A stretch of 14,168 nt of DNA from the NCBI GenBank assembly GCA_900542045.1, contig UQMI01000070.1, positions 1 through 14,168 on the forward strand, written 5' to 3'. This document shows positions 1-6,580 of the stretch, one piece after another. A program made the translations under genes and the position numbers. The stretch comes from an uncultured Blautia sp. GTDB lineage: Bacteria; Bacillota; Clostridia; Lachnospirales; Lachnospiraceae. The stretch's first letter is position 1, and each line of letters starts with the position of its first letter. The notes below the pieces were generated by a model. That model did no database searches. It was not told the origin of the DNA and was given only the letters and a program-made list of their open reading frames with translations.

Positions 1-963
1 TTTGGATGTGGCAAACGTATCAGCAAACCAGTCCAGAGAAATTCCGGATCCGGAAATATATTTGTGTGCATACATGGTCTTCGTGGAAGGTCCAATGATC
101 CCGTCAAAATAATGCTCTTCCCGGTCCGGACGATAATCTTCCACTGTACAGCTGAATCCGCCATAAGAACCGGCCTCAAAGATCATATCTCCGATATTCA
201 GAATCCCTGCGCCTACACAGCCTGCTACCTTGTCACCTGCTCCTGCCACCAGCGGAATACCGCTCTTTAATCCGGTGATCCTGGCCATTTCTTCACATAG
301 GGTTCCGCATACTGCACTGGAATCCACGATCTTCGGCAGATATTTCTTGTCCATGCCCAGTTTCTCACAGAGCACATCTGACCACTGTGCCTTCCGAATG
401 TCTGCCATACCGGACCAGGCGATCAGAGATCCGTCAATTTCCGCCTCTTCAATGGGAATCTGTCCCAGTTTTCCCAGCACATATCCGCTGATCATCACAC
501 ATTTGGCAATGCGTTTGGCCTCTTCCGGGAAATCATGGCAGAACCACTCGAACTTGGAACACATCTGCGGTGCATTGGTTCCGCTGATCTCCAGAAAATC
601 CTCTGCAAATTCCTTCATTTGTCTGTCTGCAAACGGCACAAACCGGGTATCTACAGAACAGGACCAGGTGGTCACATCATTCCAGTCCTTATCCACTGCC
701 ATAAAGCCAGCCATCTGTCCGGTAAACGCCATTGCCGCCACATTGGCTGCCCGGTCTCCCAGCTGCTCCGTTCCTTTCTTGATGCAGCGCAGCACTGCTT
801 CAAAAATTTCTTCGCCCCGCTGGATAAAAACTCCTGGTCTCGGCCGTTCTTCTTTTACCGGTTCGCTGGCATTCACGATACAATTGCTTTCCGTATCATA
901 AACCCCGGCTTTGATAAAACTCGTCCCCAAATCCACCGTCATAAAAAGAACTTCATTTGTCAT
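1..963 (-). CDS. FGGY-family carbohydrate kinase (xylulokinase-like), C-terminus cut off by window edge
   Basis: This is a probable ATP-dependent kinase that phosphorylates a ketose (or a polyol) in the cytoplasm. The 321 visible codons stay open from the ATG at 961-963 to the window edge, so the C-terminal ATPase half is mostly missing. Residues 9-15 (TVDLGTS) form the first phosphate loop of the actin-like fold. TGQMAG at 81-86 corresponds to the TGQMHG sugar-contact motif of xylulokinases, but with Ala where His is usual. W100 and D105-T-R107 match the following TWxDxR element. GAGDKVAGCVGAG at 241-253 carries the presumed catalytic base D244. A GGAGAGGAG ribosome site lies about 10 nt before the ATG, which favours this start over the internal Met8. 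It is the third gene after the Gfo/Idh and zinc dehydrogenase genes, 254 bp downstream of the latter. Family assignment is firm. The exact sugar is unknown. Confidence 0.9.
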   Translation of the reverse strand, partial: MTNEVLFMTVDLGTSFIKAGVYDTESNCIVNASEPVKEERPRPGVFIQRGEEIFEAVLRCIKKGTEQLGDRAANVAAMAFTGQMAGFMAVDKDWNDVTTWSCSVDTRFVPFADRQMKEFAEDFLEISGTNAPQMCSKFEWFCHDFPEEAKRIAKCVMISGYVLGKLGQIPIEEAEIDGSLIAWSGMADIRKAQWSDVLCEKLGMDKKYLPKIVDSSAVCGTLCEEMARITGLKSGIPLVAGAGDKVAGCVGAGILNIGDMIFEAGSYGGFSCTVEDYRPDREEHYFDGIIGPSTKTMYAHKYISGSGISLDWFADTFATSK

Positions 964-1008
964 ATAGGCACTACTCCTCTCCGTATTCTCACTTATTTTC
1001 GGCCCGGC

Positions 1009-1129
1009 AGCCAGTTGGATGAACATCCATCCTGTCCGTACAGCTGGCTTTTCCCGCCTGACCGCAGCTTTCCCGCAGCATCCGCTCCGGTATAGCACAC
1101 AGGAAGGCCGCCCCAGGCTGCCTCCCTGT
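1009..1129 (-). other. Structured intercistronic spacer with two hairpins
   Basis: The 254 bp between the zinc dehydrogenase and the kinase hold no convincing gene. In the minus-strand mRNA two stems can form. At 1129-1099, ACAGGGAGGC pairs with GCCTTCCTGT (10 bp including one G-U pair, loop of 11). At 1049-1009, AGCCAG pairs with CTGGCT around an inner GGATG/CATCC. Neither is followed by a U-run in the transcript, so they look like mRNA-stability or processing elements rather than terminators. The T-run at 1129-1135 lies on the plus strand, where no gene is seen and where the stem contains an A-C mismatch. Confidence 0.4.
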
Positions 1130-1217
1130 TTTTTTCACACACCTTCTCCCAGAGATTTCTTTTTCAAATGTCATTTCCCTTCCGCCTGAAATCCCGTTCA
1201 TGAAGGTATTCTTTTAT

Positions 1218-2258
1218 TTAGTCCATATTGATAACATTCTTCAGTCCCTCTGCTGCGATGGCTTTCTCAAAGCCCTTATCGATCTCAGCCAGTGGGAATT
1301 CTGCGGTAATCAATTTCTTCACGTTGATAATGCCTGCAGATACAAATCCCAGCGATTCTTTGAACTGTCTTAAGCTGGCTCTGGTGGTGCCCGTACAGAT
1401 CAGCTGTTTGTAATGAATCAGATTTGTATTCAGGGGAACCATCTTGCGGTCTTCCGGAAGTCCGCCGAAGAAGCAGATACGACCGTAATTAGCTGCCACT
1501 TCCAGAGCTGTCTGCTGAGCTGCCGGAACCGGGCAGGCAGTGATCACTGCATCCACGCCATGACCCTTGGTTTCTTTCATAACAAAGTTAATCACATCAT
1601 CTTTCACAGTAATAAAGGAGGGATCAATTTCCTTGCACAGCTCCAGTCTGTTCTCTGCAATATCATTAATGATTACTTTTGTGGCCCCCGCCATTTTTGC
1701 GAACATGGCATGCATAATGCCAATGGGGCCTGCGCCAATAATCAGGGCATAGTCACCGGGACGAATGTTGCACTGCTGGCTTCCATTATATACACAGGAA
1801 AGCGCTTCTGTAATAGCTGCTTCCGCAAAGGATACATGATCCTCCATAGGAATCAGATTTCCGGCTCTCACAGCTACTTCCGGAACTTTTACATATTCTG
1901 CAAAGCCGCCGTCGATAGTTACGCCCAGTGCGCGATAATCTTTACACATATGAGAATTTCCGCGGATACAGTCATCGCAGATACCGCAGCCCATATTCGG
2001 AGCTACTGCCACTCTGGTTCCCGGTGTGTAGGCCGTAACATTTTTTCCGACTTTTTCAATCACACCGGCCATCTCATGACCAATGATCAAAGGATGATTC
2101 TCATCCACATTTTTTACGCCGTTTCTGTACATACGAACGTCAGTTCCACAGATAGCTGCGCTTTTGATGCGAACCAGTACCTCATTGTCATTGATTTCCG
2201 GAATCGGACGCTCTTCCAGTCTCATATCTTCTTTTCCATAAAGTAATGCTGCTTTCAT
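1218..2258 (-). CDS. Zinc-dependent medium-chain alcohol/polyol dehydrogenase (sorbitol dehydrogenase-like)
   Basis: A 346-residue cytoplasmic NAD(P)-dependent oxidoreductase expected to interconvert a polyol or sugar hydroxyl with a ketone. Catalytic-zinc ligands are visible as C37 (ICGTD), H61-E62 (GHE) and E151. The structural zinc site is C91, C94, C97 and C105. The Rossmann nucleotide loop is GAGPIG at 175-180. Length is typical for the sorbitol/L-threonine/galactitol dehydrogenase branch of the MDR superfamily. The ATG at 2256-2258 is chosen because AAGGGGAG precedes it by 7 nt. A longer reading frame to 2321 overlaps the upstream gene and has no ribosome site. It starts 16 bp after the Gfo/Idh stop, so the two are co-transcribed. 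Substrate cannot be fixed, though the setting beside a kinase and ketose epimerases suggests a rare sugar alcohol or ketose. Confidence 0.93.
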   Translation of the reverse strand: MKAALLYGKEDMRLEERPIPEINDNEVLVRIKSAAICGTDVRMYRNGVKNVDENHPLIIGHEMAGVIEKVGKNVTAYTPGTRVAVAPNMGCGICDDCIRGNSHMCKDYRALGVTIDGGFAEYVKVPEVAVRAGNLIPMEDHVSFAEAAITEALSCVYNGSQQCNIRPGDYALIIGAGPIGIMHAMFAKMAGATKVIINDIAENRLELCKEIDPSFITVKDDVINFVMKETKGHGVDAVITACPVPAAQQTALEVAANYGRICFFGGLPEDRKMVPLNTNLIHYKQLICTGTTRASLRQFKESLGFVSAGIINVKKLITAEFPLAEIDKGFEKAIAAEGLKNVINMD

Positions 2259-2274
2259 GATTCTACTCCCCTTT

Positions 2275-3297
2275 TTATAATGTAACGATTCTCTTCTCCA
2301 CAATGGAAATATTTCCTGCATTTACAACTTTTACTGCCATTTTTCCATCATGTCCGGTTACCTTTGGAGTCGTATCATTCAAAATGGCATCTACAAACGC
2401 CATATCTTCACGCAGATAGGCATCTTTGAACAGATTCATCCAGCTTTTCACGATCGGGTAAGTTGCCTGCTTTGTCTCAGAGCTGTAGGTCACCACTTCT
2501 GCACCTTTCAGGTCCCCAATCTTAATGCAGCCTTTGGTTCCCAGGATTTCTACCTTAGCATCGTATCCATAGCCAACTCCCTGAGCGCCGTCCAGCATTC
2601 CCTGCATACCATTCTCAAAAGATGCCACCATCACCACGTTGTCATAGAAATCAGGAAATTCTGCTTTGGCATCTTCACAGCGATAATTACCGCCAATGGC
2701 ATATACCGTCTTGAATTCACTTCCGGTAAACCATCTCATGGTATCGATGTCGTGGCTGTTCACTTCTGCCAGAGGTCCATTGCTCTTCTTCAAATCATAC
2801 ATCCAGGGTCTTGGAACACTGGGGCCTCTCGTGTTGGAACGAACCATTACCACATCACCGATCTCTCCGGCGTCAATCCTTTCCTTTGCCTGCATAAATC
2901 CGGCATCGAATCTTCTCATGAAACCAAGCTGCAGCTTAATATTATTTGCTTCTGCTGCGGCGATCATCTCATCACACTCTGCCTCATTCATAGCCATGGG
3001 CTTTTCACAGAAAATATGCTTCTTGGCATTTGCAATCTTTGTAGCGATACTTACGTGGAATTTTGTAGGAGATACGATAACATAAGCATCAATCCGGTCA
3101 TCATTCAGAGCCTGATCTTCGCTTAAATAGTAGGTATCCAGTCCCAGCTGCTCTGCACCTTTCTTAGCTGCTTCCTCTACTGGATCTGAAACTGCTACCA
3201 GCTGTGCATTCGGTACATTTTTAGCAAAATTTGTAGCGTGGATCATTCCGGCACGTCCCGCTCCAATGACGCAAATACCTAACTTACCATTTACCAT
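2275..3297 (-). CDS. Gfo/Idh/MocA-family oxidoreductase (inositol 2-dehydrogenase-like)
   Basis: A 340-residue NAD(P)-dependent dehydrogenase acting on a cyclic polyol, sugar or sugar acid. GAGRAG at 12-17 is the dinucleotide-binding loop. D38 at the end of the second strand favours NAD. EKP at 98-100 contains the conserved catalytic lysine K99. SHDID at 181-185 gives the proton-transfer histidine H182. In myo-inositol dehydrogenases an Asp sits four residues before that His; here the position is E178, which may mark a different substrate. The ATG at 3295-3297 is preceded by GGGAGGAAAAGAAA. It is the first gene of a three-gene operon (with the zinc dehydrogenase and FGGY kinase) driven by the promoter at 3379-3407. 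Myo-inositol dehydrogenase proper is an alternative, but no other inositol catabolic gene is present in the window. Confidence 0.92.
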   Translation of the reverse strand: MVNGKLGICVIGAGRAGMIHATNFAKNVPNAQLVAVSDPVEEAAKKGAEQLGLDTYYLSEDQALNDDRIDAYVIVSPTKFHVSIATKIANAKKHIFCEKPMAMNEAECDEMIAAAEANNIKLQLGFMRRFDAGFMQAKERIDAGEIGDVVMVRSNTRGPSVPRPWMYDLKKSNGPLAEVNSHDIDTMRWFTGSEFKTVYAIGGNYRCEDAKAEFPDFYDNVVMVASFENGMQGMLDGAQGVGYGYDAKVEILGTKGCIKIGDLKGAEVVTYSSETKQATYPIVKSWMNLFKDAYLREDMAFVDAILNDTTPKVTGHDGKMAVKVVNAGNISIVEKRIVTL

Positions 3298-3334
3298 TTT
3301 CTTTTCCTCCCTTGGATGCATAATTGTTTTTTAC

Positions 3335-3379
3335 TATTATTTTGTTTTATTTTTTGTTGTTTGTTATTATTTGCTTTCA
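3335..3379. repeat. Imperfect direct repeat downstream of the Gfo/Idh promoter (possible operator)
   Basis: On the plus strand TATTATTTTGTTTTA (3335-3349) and TATTATTTGCTTTCA (3365-3379) are related (12 of 15 identical) and start exactly 30 bp apart, about three helical turns. They lie between the -10 element and the ribosome site of the Gfo/Idh operon, a normal position for a repressor site. Low sequence complexity makes chance similarity possible. Confidence 0.35.
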
Positions 3380-3407
3380 CAATAGCATTTTTATCCGCAG
3401 TTGTCAA
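3379..3407 (-). promoter_or_regulatory. Sigma-A-type promoter of the Gfo/Idh - dehydrogenase - kinase operon
   Basis: On the minus strand a perfect -35 TTGACA (3407-3402) is followed after 17 bp by the -10 TATTGT (3384-3379), leaving a leader of about 75 nt before the Gfo/Idh ATG. No terminator hairpin is seen between DeoR1 and this promoter, so read-through from DeoR1 is also possible. Confidence 0.75.
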
Positions 3408-3430
3408 TGGTTTTTCACGCTTTTTCCCTG

Positions 3431-4234
3431 TTATTTTTTTCCCCGGTATTTGACTACCTTCAGACAAATCTCCTGTCGCTCCACCCCTTTGGTAAAGGCG
3501 GCATTTGCATCCTGATCTGTGATCACCACATCAATGTCCTCAAGTCCCGCAAACCTGGCAAAAGATACATTATCCACTTTCGTACTGTCCGCCAGCAAAA
3601 TTGTCGTATTGGAATTATGAATCATGGCTTTCTTCAGACGGCTGGTTTCAATATCCGGCGTACTCAGCCCTTTCTGCAGGCAGACGCCATTAGCCGTCAG
3701 AAAAAACGTATCCACATTCAGCTTTTCCAGCACTGCAAGGGCCATCTCTCCCACCGTGTAGTTAAACTTCTTTCGGATCATCCCGCCCGCTATGATAACC
3801 CGGTTTTTCGTATGGTTTTCCAGAAAATGCGCAATTCCTATATCATAGGTGACAACCGTCAATTCCTGAAATGCCACCAGCTTTTCCGCCAGTTTGTACA
3901 TAGTGGTCCCTGCATCCAGGCATATGGAATCCCCCTCATGAATAAATTCCAGAGCTGCCTGGGCAATGGCGTTCTTCGCCTCCACGTTTTTCACGCTTTT
4001 TTCTCTGGTTTCCTGCTCATAGCTAACATTCTGGATAGAAATGGCTCCACCATGAGTTCGCTTGATCAGTCCTCTTTCGGCCAATGTGCGCAGGTCATTT
4101 CTTATGGTTGCAGAAGAGACAGAAAATTCCGTGCAAAGCTCCGGCACAGTAGCTTTGGTATTTCTGTCTATATATTCCACAATCAGATTTTTTCTTTCTT
4201 CCTCAAAATATCTTTTTTCAATATTCTCAGACAT
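3431..4234 (-). CDS. DeoR-family transcriptional regulator 1
   Basis: A 267-residue cytoplasmic repressor of the DeoR/GlpR family, typically released from DNA by a phosphosugar. The N-terminal winged helix-turn-helix spans about residues 10-65, with the recognition segment SVSSATIRNDL at 38-48 and the wing KRTHGGA at 58-64. The C-terminal effector domain shows DAGTT at 107-111, the AGG turn, and a STPD...E segment, the usual phosphosugar-binding signature. The ATG at 4232-4234 is chosen because GAGGTGCCT directly precedes it; the same sequence precedes the start of DeoR2 (13208). An upstream Met at 4276 has no such site. It is a paralogue of DeoR2 (roughly two thirds identical by eye) and lies between the transport operon and the dehydrogenase/kinase operon, so both are likely targets. 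The gene ends 24 bp before the -35 of the next promoter. Confidence 0.92.
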   Translation of the reverse strand: MSENIEKRYFEEERKNLIVEYIDRNTKATVPELCTEFSVSSATIRNDLRTLAERGLIKRTHGGAISIQNVSYEQETREKSVKNVEAKNAIAQAALEFIHEGDSICLDAGTTMYKLAEKLVAFQELTVVTYDIGIAHFLENHTKNRVIIAGGMIRKKFNYTVGEMALAVLEKLNVDTFFLTANGVCLQKGLSTPDIETSRLKKAMIHNSNTTILLADSTKVDNVSFARFAGLEDIDVVITDQDANAAFTKGVERQEICLKVVKYRGKK

Positions 4235-4282
4235 AGGCACCTCACTTTTCTTTCTTTCAGCCATCATTTGTTCCATTCATGA

Positions 4283-4317
4283 AAAGCTATCATCCAAAAG
4301 CAACAGATGATAGCTTT
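4283..4317 (-). terminator. Hairpin between SDR1 and DeoR1 (operon terminator or DeoR1 leader attenuator)
   Basis: In the minus-strand RNA, AAAGCTATCATC and GATGATAGCTTT form a perfect 12-bp stem with an 11-nt loop, followed by only UUUUC. It can end the seven-gene transport operon that stops at 4431. It is symmetrical, with an A/T-rich flank on both sides. If DeoR1 has a promoter at 4329-4357, this stem also lies at the very start of the DeoR1 leader. Confidence 0.6.
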
Positions 4318-4328
4318 CTCATAAATAC

Positions 4329-4357
4329 ACTATAATATTTTCATCGTCCTGTCATAA
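4329..4357 (-). promoter_or_regulatory. Weak candidate promoter for DeoR1
   Basis: On the minus strand TATAGT (4334-4329) lies 17 bp after TTATGA (4357-4352), which matches the -35 consensus at only half its positions. An overlapping TATTAT gives a 15-bp spacer. The spacer contains TATTTTCATC in plus-strand sense (4336-4345), similar to the box in the epimerase promoters. DeoR1 may instead be reached by read-through. Confidence 0.3.
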
Positions 4358-4430
4358 ACGCTATTCATTATGATAGCAGGCAGCTTTTCCGACCCATGTC
4401 CTCCCGCAAAAAACCGTAGCCGTCTCTATT

Positions 4431-5195
4431 TTATAGACATGTATAACCACCGTCTACCACAAGATTACAGCCCGTTGTATAACCTGCCCCATCACACGCC
4501 AAAAAGATTACAGCCCCACTTAGTTCCGATGGTTTGCCCATACGATGCATGGGAACCATTTTCATCCATTGCTCTTTTAATTTTTCATCCACATTTACAG
4601 ACATATCAGTGGCAATATAGCCCGGACTCAAACAGTTCACACGAATTCCATACCCAGCCCATTCCACCGCCAGACTTTTCGTCATATGAATCACTGCCGC
4701 TTTCGATACATTATATAATGTCTGCATCTGAGGCACATTCACAATGGTTCCCGACATAGACCCCATATTAATAATACTTCCTTTAATCCCTTCCGAAATC
4801 ATATGCTTGGCAACCTCTTTTGCTACCATCATCTCTCCAAGCAGATTTGTTTTCAGAATTTTTTCCCAATCCTGATAATCTGCATCCAGCACAGTTTTAT
4901 GGATAGTAATACCAGCGTTATTAAACAGCACATCAATTTTGCCAAACACTTGGATCACCCGAGCAACACCATTCTTTATACTTTCTTCCGATTGTACATC
5001 TACCAGGAAGCTCTGTGCTTCCCCTCCAGAATCTCTGATCTTTTTTACGGTTTCTTCCGCTCCCGATCTGGAAAAAACAGCAATCCTGGCTCCCGCTTTT
5101 GCAAGATCCACTGATACCTCCTGTCCAATCCCCCGATTGCCCCCGGTTACCAAAACAGTTTTTCCGTCCAGCCCAAAATATTCCTGCAAAAACAT
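4431..5195 (-). CDS. Short-chain dehydrogenase/reductase 1 (gluconate 5-dehydrogenase / KduD-like)
   Basis: A 254-residue classical SDR, a cytoplasmic NAD(P)-dependent oxidoreductase. Cofactor loop TGGNRGIG is at 17-24, followed by FSRSG (41-45) in place of the usual Asp after strand 2, so R43 may favour NADP. NNAG is at 92-95, N117, S146, and Y161-x-x-x-K165 complete the catalytic tetrad. The opening FGLDGKTVLVTGG resembles gluconate 5-dehydrogenase and 2-deoxy-D-gluconate 3-dehydrogenase. It is the last gene of the operon. The stop codon of the VOC gene overlaps its AGGAGG ribosome site (5203-5208), so translation of the two is probably coupled. A hairpin follows 114 bp downstream. Substrate is unassigned; a keto-sugar, sugar acid or alditol is likely from context. 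Confidence 0.92.
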   Translation of the reverse strand: MFLQEYFGLDGKTVLVTGGNRGIGQEVSVDLAKAGARIAVFSRSGAEETVKKIRDSGGEAQSFLVDVQSEESIKNGVARVIQVFGKIDVLFNNAGITIHKTVLDADYQDWEKILKTNLLGEMMVAKEVAKHMISEGIKGSIINMGSMSGTIVNVPQMQTLYNVSKAAVIHMTKSLAVEWAGYGIRVNCLSPGYIATDMSVNVDEKLKEQWMKMVPMHRMGKPSELSGAVIFLACDGAGYTTGCNLVVDGGYTCL

Positions 5196-5206
5196 GCAAA
5201 CACCTC

Positions 5207-5599
5207 CTAATACTGTACAAACTCTAACTCAAATCCATTGGGATCAAAAATCAGTCCATGAGTACACTTAAAATCATCTGAATACTGAATGGGATAGTGA
5301 AAATAATACCCGGCTTCATTGAACTTCTTCTCCAATTTGCGTATATCTTCTGTTTCAAAGGCAAAATGCCTGCAGGAGCCAGGTGCCATTTCACTCTGTC
5401 TGGATACCGGCAGTCTTTCTTCATAATCAATTAACTCCAGCCGCACTCCTCCTGGCAAAGCATAATAATATACCTTTTGCACTCCGGGAATCGTGACCAC
5501 AGGAAGCGGAGACAGCCCCAGAAGTTCCCCATAAAAATACTTTGTTTTTTCCAGATCTTTTACATTAACAGTAATATGATCGATCGCTTTTATCTCCAT
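5207..5599 (-). CDS. VOC (glyoxalase/bleomycin-resistance/dioxygenase) superfamily protein
   Basis: A 130-residue single-subunit vicinal-oxygen-chelate protein made of two beta-alpha-beta-beta-beta repeats. The metal ligands expected in this fold are in place: H8 on the first strand, E55 (RLEL), H78 (RHFAF) and E126 in the C-terminal DPNG..LEF segment. It therefore probably binds a divalent metal and acts on a small 1,2-dioxygenated molecule. It lies 12 bp after the permease stop and has GGGGGAAAT before its ATG, so it belongs to the transport operon. Lyase, epimerase, isomerase and dioxygenase activities all occur in this superfamily, and the sequence alone does not decide between them. In this setting an action on a keto-sugar or a dicarbonyl by-product is the simplest guess. 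Confidence 0.88.
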   Translation of the reverse strand: MEIKAIDHITVNVKDLEKTKYFYGELLGLSPLPVVTIPGVQKVYYYALPGGVRLELIDYEERLPVSRQSEMAPGSCRHFAFETEDIRKLEKKFNEAGYYFHYPIQYSDDFKCTHGLIFDPNGFELEFVQY

Positions 5600-5611
5600 A
5601 TTTCCCCCGTT

Positions 5612-6580
5612 TTACTGTGCAACTTTCTTCCTTCTGAAATTATCCATAGTTACTACACCGACGATTACCACACCAAGGATAATTTTCTGCCATGCTGAAG
5701 AAGCTCCCAGCAAATCCATGCCGCACTGTAGAGTACCCATTGTCAGAACACCGATCAGTGTTCCGATCATACTGCCTTCTCCACCGTTAATACTGGTTCC
5801 CCCAATTACGACTGCCGCAATGGAATTCAGCTCATAGTTCGTACCCATCAGAGCGTTTCCAGAATTCAGACGACCGATCAAAACAAATCCCGCGATACCC
5901 GCAAACACACCAGACAGCACATTCGCCATAATTTTGGTTCGATCTACCCGTATACCAGATACTCTCGCCGCTTCTTTATTTCCGCCAATCGCCAGCACAT
6001 TCCGGCCAAAAGTTGTTTTTTCCAACAGAACCCAGCCTACAACCAAAACCAGCAGAAAAATAAATGCAGAATAGGGAATACCAATCGACATTGCCCTTCC
6101 TCCCAATCTCGTCATGGACTCATCCATACCCGAAATCGGAAGTCCCCCTGTCGTAAGCAGCGCAAGACCACTTGCCGCCGTCTGCGTACCCAGTGTAGCA
6201 ATAAAGTCAAACAGACCAACCTTTGCCGTCAAAATACCATTCAATAAACCAATCAGTACTGCCAGCAAAATGCCTAATAAAATGCAGACAACCGGAGGAA
6301 GCCCCCATTGTGTATTAGCTACCGCCATCACACAGCCGCCAAAAGCCATCATTGCGCCAACAGAAAGATCAATTCCGCCAGACATAATTACCAACGCCTG
6401 TCCAACAGCCAAAATTCCCAGTACAGCCGACTGTCTCAGGATATTCATGATCGTTGACCATGTAAGAAAATTGGGACTCAAAATTGATAGCACAATAAAC
6501 AGTACCAGAAAAATTAATATCGGACTGCCTTTTCGTAACACATCTCCTAACTTACCTTTTGTTCCTGTTTTATCACTCAT
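5612..6580 (-). CDS. RbsC-type sugar ABC transporter permease
   Basis: A 322-residue integral membrane protein that forms the channel of a monosaccharide importer of the ribose/xylose/galactose class (CUT2). About ten hydrophobic segments are visible, the first at about 19-36. The family signatures are present: SGGIDLSVG after the third hydrophobic stretch, AIGGNKEAARVSGI in the cytoplasmic loop that contacts the ATPase, and GGTSINGGEGS near the C-terminal third. The ATG at 6578-6580 is chosen for its GGAGGGACGGACA leader and overlaps the ATPase stop by 8 bp (ATGAGTGA), a sign of translational coupling. It probably works as a homodimer with the single tandem ATPase and the lipoprotein encoded upstream. 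Confidence 0.95.
   Translation of the reverse strand: MSDKTGTKGKLGDVLRKGSPILIFLVLFIVLSILSPNFLTWSTIMNILRQSAVLGILAVGQALVIMSGGIDLSVGAMMAFGGCVMAVANTQWGLPPVVCILLGILLAVLIGLLNGILTAKVGLFDFIATLGTQTAASGLALLTTGGLPISGMDESMTRLGGRAMSIGIPYSAFIFLLVLVVGWVLLEKTTFGRNVLAIGGNKEAARVSGIRVDRTKIMANVLSGVFAGIAGFVLIGRLNSGNALMGTNYELNSIAAVVIGGTSINGGEGSMIGTLIGVLTMGTLQCGMDLLGASSAWQKIILGVVIVGVVTMDNFRRKKVAQ

Noticed and set aside
1099..1135. Plus-strand intrinsic terminator (stem plus seven T)
   Set aside because: No plus-strand gene or promoter precedes it, the plus-strand stem has an A-C mismatch, and the stem pairs fully (with a G-U) in the minus-strand mRNA.
989..1201. 70-codon minus-strand reading frame between the zinc dehydrogenase and the kinase
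   Set aside because: No ribosome site, unusual Cys/Arg-rich composition, and the DNA is better explained by two intercistronic hairpins.
1413..2246. Long plus-strand reading frame opposite the zinc dehydrogenase
   Set aside because: Entirely antisense to a clear enzyme gene, rich in Cys/His/Ile as expected of a shadow, and without a ribosome site.
3335..3379. CRISPR or tandem-repeat array
   Set aside because: Only two degenerate copies in low-complexity DNA, with no spacers.
3360..3400. Catabolite-repression (cre) site near the Gfo/Idh promoter
   Set aside because: The best match lacks the central CG and most of the palindrome.
2350..4282. Plus-strand frames opposite Gfo/Idh and DeoR1
   Set aside because: Shadows of well-conserved minus-strand proteins; no recognisable domain.
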